A stretch of DNA of 64,000 nucleotides from Chamaelirium japonicum (lineage: Eukaryota > Streptophyta > Magnoliopsida > Liliales > Melanthiaceae), in the NCBI GenBank assembly GCA_947650365.1, contig OX393553.1, positions 70,479,463 through 70,543,462 of the forward strand. Reading direction: 5' to 3'. The first letter of the stretch is position 1. The number at the start of each line of letters is the position of its first letter. Made by a program: the position numbers and the translations under genes. This document shows, in pieces, positions 56,401 through 64,000 of the stretch. A model generated the notes under the pieces. The model saw nothing but the letters and a program-made list of their open reading frames with translations, searched no databases and was not told where the DNA came from.

Positions 56401-56534
56401 ACCCTGGGCTCTCTCGCCAAACTTTCTCAAAACGGAATCTCCTCTGCGGCCTACCAAGGCTAGGACAGGTATCCAAAAGAAGAGGAACATGATCTGAGAC
56501 CACTGATTGGAGAGAGGACTGAATAGCGTTGGGA
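53441..56534 (-). mobile_element. 5'-truncated L1-type LINE, 3.1 kb
   Basis: Poly(A) tail (plus-strand T-run, 53441-53455), 3' end GAGAGGAATTTCTC-like on the minus strand, ORF2 with RT and zf-RVT, and an abrupt 5' end inside the end of the endonuclease domain. A 15-16-bp perfect target duplication brackets it. Truncation during target-primed reverse transcription is usual for LINEs. It lies antisense in DEG9 intron 3. Confidence 0.9.
53534..56534 (-). pseudogene. LINE ORF2: end of endonuclease, reverse transcriptase, zf-RVT; one nonsense codon
   Basis: One minus-strand frame runs from the 5' truncation (FPNAIQSSLQSVVSDHVPLL, the SDHxPLL end of the APE-type endonuclease) to the stop at 53534, about 1000 codons. 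It is broken by a single TGA at 55757-55759, where QSFW is expected (TGG to TGA). RT motifs follow: KRPGAESISDFRPISL, LILKLDFEKAFDRLHW, LKQGCPISPFLFILAVDAFD, FADDTILF and MKYLGLPI. Near the C-terminus the zf-RVT domain has CPLCLALREDVGHLFLRCAY. There is no RNase H domain. The enzyme copies LINE RNA into nicked target DNA. The very low number of lesions points to a young insertion. Confidence 0.9.
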
Positions 56535-56550
56535 AATAACAGCCTAATAT
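56535..56550. repeat. LINE target-site duplication, right copy
   Basis: AATAACAGCCTAATAT, identical to 53426-53441. Confidence 0.9.
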
Positions 56551-57425
56551 AGATAACTAGGCACGTTCTGACTTGGGTCATGAAGTCCATGATAGGCCTC
56601 CAGGCCAAATTGAGAGTCGGACGAATCACTTAGTCCTCCGTCACTAGGAAACCTGTAGATCCAGTGCTGTAAGTGTTCTAATGTCCTTTTCAGATATTCT
56701 CCTAGTGAGACATTATGCTTAGTGGTCGTGCTATGACTGAGTTGCTGTTCCTCGCATTGTTTGCTATGCAGTTCTCTTGCACACACTCAATTAGCTTAGA
56801 GCATCTCCAGTTGATGACTCATCCGATGGGCCCCACCCGAATATGGATAATATCGCCCCAATTCAAGGCTCCAGCGGATTACCCATGTTTTGTTCCCACA
56901 GTTTTTATGCAAACCCATCTGCATCTTTGCATATTGTTTCCCACGACCCAAACGAGACACGTGGCGATGTGAGAAAGTGTGCTGGCGATCGGAAGGAATT
57001 GGCCTACGTACACATCACTTTCGGCCGAATATTTAATCAAGAGGCATTAATCTTAGCCCTTGGAATCAATGGTCGGTGATCAAAGACCACAAAGAATCCC
57101 AACAGGTAGTCCAATGGCTACTTTTTTTGAAATAAAGCAATGCCAACCTCCTCTTTTGGGGCCAAAAAAATCCCAAAAAATCCCACAATTTTTTATATAA
57201 ATAGGGGGTAGTGACCTACTCATTTTACACCTCCCCCTTGCTGTACCCCCTTGCTAACAATGAATCCTCGCTACTTGCACTCGTAGTCGAGCTTTGTCGC
57301 GTTCACCGGTGCGGGATCAAGAGACCTTGTCGTCAGGCTTCACCAATATTGAAAAACCCGGAACTCGGACTCGACTCGAAAGTCCACTGAGTCGAGTAAC
57401 TCGAAGACACGATTTGGGTGGCTCG
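56551..57425. other. No gene; possible Harbinger/Tourist-like MITE with TATA box
   Basis: AGAGCATCTCCAGTTGATGA at 56797 is a typical start of a widespread class of plant MITEs. TTTTTTATATAAATAGGGGG at 57189-57208 is a strong TATA-like box. A matching right end was not found and no ORF of substance follows. Confidence 0.35.
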
Positions 57426-57426
57426 G

Positions 57427-57429
<3 letters not shown>

Positions 57430-57490
<61 letters not shown>
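57430..57490. repeat. (TA)n microsatellite
   Basis: Left border of the next foldback element. Confidence 0.95.
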
Positions 57491-57493
<3 letters not shown>

Positions 57494-57874
57494 AAATGAG
57501 TTCCTATGACATGTCATAGGGAGTACCCTATGACATATGGTGAGTTAGTAACCCTAGAATATTTAGAATGTTCTGAATTTTTATGAGGATGATCATCGTA
57601 TCGTAGATAGAACCCCCGCAAAAAATCGGCTCATTCTAAAACTTCTAGAGGCATCAAATATGATTTTCAATTTAACGTTTAAAATGAATGGCCGATAAAG
57701 CTTCTAGCATTTGATGCCCTAACAAGTTTTAGAATGCTTTGATTTTTTGTGGACATTCTATCTAAGGTAAGGTGATCACCCTCAAAAAAATTCAGCACAT
57801 TCTAAACATTCTAGCATTACTAATTCACCATATGTCATAGGGTACTCCCTATGACATGTCATAGGAACCCAGCC

Positions 57875-57876
<2 letters not shown>
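57491..57876. mobile_element. Foldback element between (TA)n tracts, core family
   Basis: GGGAAATGAGTTCCTATGAC... at the left answers ...GTCATAGGAACCCAGCCCTC at the right, with CCTATGACATATGGTGA and CACCATATGTCATAGG inside. The middle has the core text (GATGATCATCG..., AAAAAATCGGCTCATTCTAA, GATAAAGCTTCTAGC). Non-coding. Confidence 0.8.

Positions 57877-57963
<87 letters not shown>
57877..57963. repeat. (TA)n microsatellite
   Basis: Right border of the foldback, and also the insertion site of the Helitron-like end at 57964. Confidence 0.95.
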
Positions 57964-57965
<2 letters not shown>

Positions 57966-57995
57966 TAGTAAAGCCCGTGCCTGTCGGCACGCAAA
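57964..57995 (-). mobile_element. Probable Helitron 3' terminus (minus strand)
   Basis: Minus strand: hairpin CGTGCCGACAGGCACG, then GGCTTTA, then CTAG|T against the (TA)n tract. The hairpin is perfect (stem 7 bp). The element body would run to the right, towards the gene fragments at 60.8-61.5 kb. Confidence 0.6.
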
Positions 57996-58330
57996 AGATT
58001 TTGAGGGCGACAAAAATATTTTGAGGGCGTGATAAAATTTTGAGGGAAGAGGCAATATTTTAAAGGTGGCAATAATAATTTAAAAGTGATGATATTTTTG
58101 AGTGAGAATAATATTTCGAGGGTGATAACAATATTTTTTGAGCTATGAGCTACGGAATGAGAAAATAAGCTACGATCATTTTGACCACCCTAGAAGTTTT
58201 GCAATTTTGTAAAAATTAGTGGGTGTGTTGTCTAGGGTATCATGATTATCTTCATCAATTTTCAAGGAATTCCAAAACTTCTAGGGTCATCAAACAATAG
58301 AACGATATTTTGAGGAAGGTGGTGATATTT
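57996..58330 (+). repeat. Repeats of (A)ATATTTTGAGGGYG and a core-family fragment
   Basis: About ten degenerate units around ATATTTTGAGGG(C/T)G at 57996-58135 and 58305-58385. Between them, 58170-58290 carries CCTAGAAGTTTTGCAATTTT...GGGTATCATGATTATC, a copy of the core found in the (TA)n foldbacks. Confidence 0.6.
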
Positions 58331-58389
58331 TAAAAGTGACAATAAAAATTAAGAGCCCTGATAATATTTTGAGGGTGTGAACAATAATT

Positions 58390-59265
58390 CATATTGTTTT
58401 TTTTTAAATCTATGTTCTATCACCCTCTCCATAACTAAATGGTGATCCATCGGAGGAGAAGGGGGGAGGGGGAGCCAATCAAACCCCCTCCCCCTAACTG
58501 CCCATCTTCTTGACATTGACATTTTGAGTAGATTAATATAACCCTCAAGACCCATATCTGTCGGCACTACAACGACCACGGCCATGCCTCCAGTGAACTG
58601 TCTCCGCATTAGAGAGAGGGAGGGGTTGGCCATTTGGCGTAACGAATTAGAATCAGAACTTATATGGATGCATCAAAAGTAGTTCCTAAATCTCGGTTGA
58701 TTTTGTTTCTTGTGAACATCTGGTGGTCTTGTTTTGATTGCATGAAGAACTGAGCTTTGTTCTTGCATTATGCTTAACTATTGCCTAATTTTGTTATTGG
58801 ATTTCTCTAATACTCCTTTGGCAATGGAATTAATCGAGTCAGCCCCTCGGCACTACGGTCTGATTCAGTCCCTTTCAAGCCAGATTTGAAAACCTATTCC
58901 ATAATCTTTACTGTAATCTTTAATTTTATGTGGGTTGCTTTGTGGTAATCAAAATTGCAGCAGTATCAATCCTGGACCGGCACAATTTGTATTTTAAAGT
59001 GACGAAAACGTGTAGTTGGAATACGCGGTTGTTTGCTGCGTGGTCCAACAGCAGCAGTTGCGGCCACATTGCATTCTAGCGTTCGAACTTCAGCGAACCA
59101 AACAGGCTGTTTAGTGGCAAGGTTTTCTACCGGCGGGTTATTAAAATTCAGGTAATTTCTCACTCCAATGGCGAGTTTCAATCCTTGGTCTAATCATGTT
59201 CTGGCACACTAAAATGTAATGATGTGGAGGATAAGGGCCAGCAAGTCATCTTTCTCTGATCCACC
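58390..59265. other. No gene recognised
   Basis: A purine-rich patch at 58450-58490 and a GGCGTAAC motif at 58635 recur in the 62.0-62.2 kb region. Open frames have no motif. Confidence 0.4.
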
Positions 59266-59440
59266 TCTCTCTCTCTCTCTTGCAATTTCTCTCTCCATCT
59301 TTCTCGAGCCACAACTCTCTCTCTCTCTTGCAATTTCTCTCTCCATTTTTCTCGAGCCACAACTTTCTCTCTCTCTCTCTCTCTTGCAATTTCTCTCTCC
59401 ATCTTTCTCGAGCTACAACTTTCTCTCTCTCTCTAGGTTC
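59262..59440 (+). repeat. CT-rich minisatellite, ~60-bp unit, 3 copies
   Basis: The unit is (CT)n TTGCAATTTCTCTCTCCATC then TTTCTCGAGCCACAAC, at 59262, 59318 and 59370. Confidence 0.85.
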
Positions 59441-59727
59441 AGGGCTTTATGGGAGATTGCAATGGGATTATGGTATCCCCAAAATGTAGCTAATATATTC
59501 AACATTGATCAAATTCAAATCCGAAAAAAATTTGATCCAGTTACTTTTCCAAAATCAAGTCAACACACACAACTTTGAGGTGTTACGTGGGGTGGGCCGA
59601 CAACTTCATGACAGATAAGATAGTACCACCACCAGTAGCAGCAGCATACGGACATCTCCCTGACCCAAAGAATACATATACAAACAATATACATGGATTC
59701 AAAACAGAACCATATGGATCAGCAGAT

Positions 59728-59901
59728 AACGATTTTGTTCCAACCTCCTTAATGAAGTTGGAGAATGCCTCTATCTCATTGGTCCATTTCGAGGGCTTTT
59801 GGTCATTCACTATAATGAATAGTATGAAATGGCACAAATACCCCTAAAATGGAGAGAGGGGAATGCTACAACCTCTTTAAAGAGGTTGGAACAAAATCGT
59901 T
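59728..59901. mobile_element. Small MITE with AACGATTTTGTTCCAACCTC ends, 174 bp
   Basis: Perfect 20-bp inverted ends: AACGATTTTGTTCCAACCTC at 59728 and its reverse complement ending at 59901. No target duplication could be read. Confidence 0.75.
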
Positions 59902-59904
59902 GTC

Positions 59905-60855
59905 GAATTAGCATGCTTCAAAATGAATACTAATATAAAGATAAGTGATATGAAGAGAAAAAAGATTGAAAAAGAGGGGCTGCTCTAAATGAGAAATGAA
60001 CATAGGTACAACTCTGATTACATTGGCATCAAACAAAACTATGATGTCATAAAATCAAAATCAAAAACCCTAAATCATAAGCACAACAACAGTAATTCAA
60101 ATATTAATGGCCTACATTTGTGGCTTAAGAATTGCATATGGATTTAGCCACACAATATTAATGTTTTTCCTTTTATCCCCTGCTAATTAAAGATATGAAA
60201 AGTGAAGGAAAATCAGCCACACAATTTTTTGGACGGGTATTTAAGAGGATTTTTTTGGAATGGAATTCGAAGGGGAAATTTGTTAACATGGAAACGTATG
60301 AACTAAAAGCTTGGGCATTTAGTCGAATAGAGATGGGCAAGGAAATGTATGAACTGAATCAAATGCATGAGATGGGTAAGGAAACGCATGAAGCAAGGAA
60401 ACATATGAACTGGAGATGGTTGGGCATTTAGTCGAACAGGAGATGGGCAAGGACACCTATGAACTGAATCAAATGTAGCGCAAAAATAAAACACAAATTT
60501 ACATGGTTTAAGGGAAAAAAAACAGATGCATTTAGCCATGATTAAAAGGAAAAAACAGGAACACCCAATACCCCATGGTTGCAAATCTGCAACAACTCCA
60601 GCTGCCACATGAAACTGCAATCAGCAGGAAAAAAATAAAAATCTTAGAACATGAGAGAGAGAAAGAGAGAGAGAGAGACTTGGTGCTGGCGGTAGCCGTC
60701 ACTGGAGCCGACTAAAGAAAACTAACACAGAAGAGAGAAGGCTCTGTCTTACATTCCCAAAAGCTCACCAACAAAAGTATTTGAAATCTCCCTTACCTCA
60801 CACCGTTTCCTCCTTCCCCCTTTCTCACCAAGAAAAAAAAACCAAGTCTTCAAAT
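59905..60855. other. No gene; local duplication at 60315-60470
   Basis: CATTTAGTCGAA(T/C)AG(G)AGATGGGCAAGG and TATGAACTGAATCAAATG units are duplicated at 60315-60365 and 60425-60470. (GA)n at 60654-60680. The plus-strand frame 60195-60431 runs through the repeat and has no domain. Confidence 0.45.
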
Positions 60856-60860
60856 CTCAA

Positions 60861-61013
60861 TCAATCCTCCTTCCCATTGCACCTCTCCATTGCTTCGGGC
60901 GTAAGGTCCGTGCGTCGGGCGTAGCTGGCAATTCCCAGGCCGGCCGGTGCAGAGGGATTCTCGCTGAAGAATCGTCCATCAGAGGTGGAGATCCGGGGGA
61001 GCCAGCTCGTCGC
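60861..61013 (-). CDS. Exon-like fragment of an unrecognised protein
   Basis: A good acceptor (TATTTTATTTTCAG|GCG) is followed by a 50-codon frame: ATSWLPRISTSDGRFFSENP, SAPAGLGIASYARRTDLTPE and AMERCNGKED, stop TGA at 60861. It looks like real terminal-exon coding sequence, GC-rich, but I do not recognise it. It lies 300 bp downstream (minus strand) of a saccharopine-dehydrogenase-like fragment across simple repeats, and could be a second captured fragment in the same mobile element. Confidence 0.4.
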   Translation of the reverse strand, partial: ATSWLPRISTSDGRFFSENPSAPAGLGIASYARRTDLTPEAMERCNGKED

Positions 61014-61033
61014 CTGAAAATAAAATACCAAAG

Positions 61034-61144
<111 letters not shown>

Positions 61145-61285
61145 GGGGTGGGGGTCGGAGGCCGTGCTCAGAGCGAGGTGGCAGACAACGTCGGCGAGGA
61201 GGGAGCCGCATGATCTGGCCTCTCTCTCTCTCTCTCTGTCTGAATTGAGAAGGGGCGAGGATGGGTGAACTGCTCGAGAGGCCGA

Positions 61286-61490
61286 GGGGGAGATGTCGAG
61301 GTAGTCCACACCGGCATTGACGCAGGCGACGACGATGGGACCGCCGTAGAGGTGGAAGGGCCCGACGCAGTTGAGGACGATGTGTGTCCGGCGGCAGAGG
61401 GTGAGGAGGGAGTCGGGGTCGAAGACGTCGACGCGGAAGATGGGGATGGGGAGAGGGGGGTGGGTGGCCAGGCGATCGGGCTGCGAGATT
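61286..61490 (-). pseudogene. Fragment of a saccharopine-dehydrogenase-like oxidoreductase
   Basis: The minus-strand frame from about 61490 reads DRLATHPPLPIPIFRVDVFD, PDSLLTLCRRTHIVLNCVGP, FHLYGGPIVVACVNAGVDYL and DIS. This matches the N-terminal Rossmann region of the plant saccharopine-dehydrogenase-like (SCCPDH-type) oxidoreductases: DPDSL..LC..T..ILNCVGPF...G.P.V.AC...G.DYLDIS. After DIS the family continues GEPEF, but here unrelated sequence follows, and the start (GASGFTG nucleotide-binding loop) is missing. With its GC-rich codon use and (GA)n flanks it is most simply a captured gene fragment, not a working gene. Confidence 0.7.
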
Positions 61491-61499
61491 TGGGGAGGG

Positions 61500-62117
61500 A
61501 GGAAGCGATAGGGTAATCGGGGCGCTTAGGCCCTCGCTCTGTGTGGCTCCACCCCCATTGAGGTGATCCACGGCTGGAGAACGGGCGGCGAGCGGCAGCA
61601 CCGGCGGCGAGCGATAGTCGTGCAGCCTCCTGCTCCTCCTTTCGCCGGGATCGTCTCGCGTCCGAACCCGCCGCACTCCGCCTGGGGTCGGATTGGGGCG
61701 TCAGCCTCGACGGACAGATGGGCGGTGGCAGCGGCTTCGACGAATGGCCGGCCGGTCATAGCTCTGATCTTCGATCCGCCTTGCCCCAATCCGACAGGCA
61801 TCACAGGCGAGCGGCAGCCCTCTTGCTCCTCCTCAAGGTCGCCAGAGGTGCTCGAGGTCAACATGAGAGCAGGAGGGGGTAGGTGCAGGGGTCCGATGGT
61901 CGTAGAAGGAGAGAAAGAGAGAGAATCGGAGAGAAAAAGAGATCTCGTGCGGGGTGGGGGGTGGGGGCTTCACTGACGGGAGAGATAGAGAGAGAGGCGA
62001 GGTGGGGGGGGGGTAGTTTGGCGTAACGGACGGGGAGAGAGAGAGCGGTGTGTGTGGGCGCGCGGGCGTGGGTGGGGGGCGCCGGGGGGGTTGGCGTAAC
62101 TGACGGCGGAGGGGGGG

Positions 62118-62163
<46 letters not shown>

Positions 62164-62199
62164 CGGGGTGGGGGTGGGGGTGGGGGCTTAACTGACGGG

Positions 62200-62275
<76 letters not shown>

Positions 62276-62280
62276 GTGAC
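61500..62280. other. GC-rich, repeat-rich block; no gene
   Basis: GCGAGCGGCAGC...CTCCTGCTCCTCCTTTCGCC and a related GCGAGCGGCAGCCCTCTTGC block form a diverged duplication (61590 and 61808). GGGGGCTTMACTGACGGG and GGCGTAACKGACGG repeats with (GA)n (62117-62161, 62205-62273) fill the rest. Arg/Pro/Ser-rich frames on both strands are rejected as genes. Confidence 0.5.
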
Positions 62281-62476
62281 ACACCATTGGTTGCCGAACA
62301 CTTGATCAGTTCAGCCCACTGTTCGTTACTAACCACTTGATCATTAATGAACGGTGACACACTACCATAACAGATCGTACATAACTATCCAATGCACAAT
62401 GCAGAAAGATCTGGGCTTTTATTTTGTTAACCGCCACTTATGTTTGTATCGAACGGCTCTCTTTATCCATTCCTAG

Positions 62477-62923
<447 letters not shown>

Positions 62924-62957
<34 letters not shown>

Positions 62958-62964
62958 GAGAGAG
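62924..62964. repeat. (TA)n then (GA)n
   Basis: Border between two foldback elements. Confidence 0.9.

Positions 62965-63599
<635 letters not shown>

Positions 63600-63631
<32 letters not shown>
63600..63631. repeat. (TA)n microsatellite
   Basis: Border between foldback elements. Confidence 0.95.
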
Positions 63632-63636
<5 letters not shown>

Positions 63637-63757
63637 GTTAAAATGCGACGTGCGGTGTTGCACCGCAGCCGTCTGATGCACCGCTGCGTGCATCGCACGC
63701 ACCGCAGCGGTGCATCAGACGGCTGCGGTGCGACGCCGCGCACGCCGCATCCTAACA

Positions 63758-63760
<3 letters not shown>
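63632..63760. mobile_element. Small GC-rich foldback (GCACCGCAGCCGTC) between (TA)n tracts
   Basis: GTTGCACCGCAGCCGTCTGA and TGCACCGCTGCG on one arm; CGCAGCGGTGCATCAGACGG and CTGCGGTGC on the other. It resembles 62965-63098 in size and in GCCGTC(T/C)GATGCACC. Confidence 0.8.

Positions 63761-63814
<54 letters not shown>
63761..63814. repeat. (TA)n microsatellite
   Basis: Border of the last, incomplete element. Confidence 0.95.
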
Positions 63815-63818
<4 letters not shown>

Positions 63819-64000
63819 AAAAGGGAATCTCGTTGCTGCACTTCAAATGTAGTTTACCATCCTAGAAGTTTTAGAATTTGGTGATTTTTGGTGGATGTGT
63901 TCTCTAGCGTAAAATGATAATCCTCACAAAAAATCAGTAAATTCGAAAACTTCTAAGGTCATCAAATGTTCAAACCTTTATCGACCATTCACTGTAACCG
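63815..64000. mobile_element. Left part of another (TA)n-bounded core-family element (runs off the window)
   Basis: Starts GGGAAAAGGGAATCTCGTTG after (TA)n and contains CCTAGAAGTTTTAGAATTTG, GTAAAATGATAATCC and AAATCAGTAAATTCGAAAAC, the core of the family. Confidence 0.7.

Overview
This is a window of plant nuclear DNA, almost certainly from an angiosperm. It is AT-rich and crowded with transposable elements, and the host genes are cut into short exons by very long introns. The lineage cannot be fixed from the sequence. The kilobase-scale introns full of LINE, Helitron and MITE debris fit a large-intron genome, such as a magnoliid, an early-diverging angiosperm or an orchid-like monocot, but this is a guess. 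There are no bacterial, organellar, rRNA, tRNA or CRISPR features that I can support.

Host genes. (1) A HIG1-domain (RCF1/HIGD2-type) mitochondrial protein lies on the minus strand in two exons: 29533-29617 (start, residues 1-28) and 17801-17976 (residues 29-86). They are separated by an 11.6-kb intron that holds a decayed Helitron, minisatellites and several MITEs. (2) The first three coding exons of the DEG9 serine protease lie on the plus strand (40439-41021, 48240-48439, 48631-48811). They contain the whole catalytic triad. The gene must continue past the right edge, because the next exon is not found in the remaining 15 kb. (3) A terminal-exon-like plus-strand piece abuts a 500-N assembly gap (16654-17153).

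Mobile DNA, left to right: a copia gag remnant with its LTR (0.2-1.7 kb); a ~250-bp MITE family (2.0, 2.4 and 41.3 kb); other MITEs; a 2-kb non-autonomous PIF/Harbinger element whose interior has become a 1.5-kb pyrimidine-rich minisatellite (5479-7465); a LINE tail (7.5-7.9 kb); and an 8.1-kb Mutator-like element of the Ulp1-carrying (Kaonashi) type (8058-16175), which itself contains a hAT element that contains a MITE. Inside the HIG1 intron are a Helitron helicase/RPA remnant and a composite of two CTATGAAGC-ended elements. Then come a ~1-kb GGGTCGG foldback (29.8-30.8 kb) and a 6.8-kb PIF/Harbinger element (31193-37966) with an intact DDE transposase, a frameshifted Myb/SANT-like gene and a captured fragment of a LURP-one-related gene. 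DEG9 intron 1 holds a duplicated segment and dated MITE insertions. A 5'-truncated LINE with a 15-16-bp target-site duplication lies at 53.4-56.5 kb. The last 6.5 kb contain Helitron-like ends, gene fragments including a saccharopine-dehydrogenase-like one, and a dense cluster of foldback elements each seated inside (TA)n tracts.

The strongest candidates for something under-described are the (TA)n-embedded foldback family, which shares one internal core among elements with different ends; the gene-capturing PIF/Harbinger element together with its minisatellite-filled derivative; and the Ulp1-type MULE studded with degenerate short palindromes.
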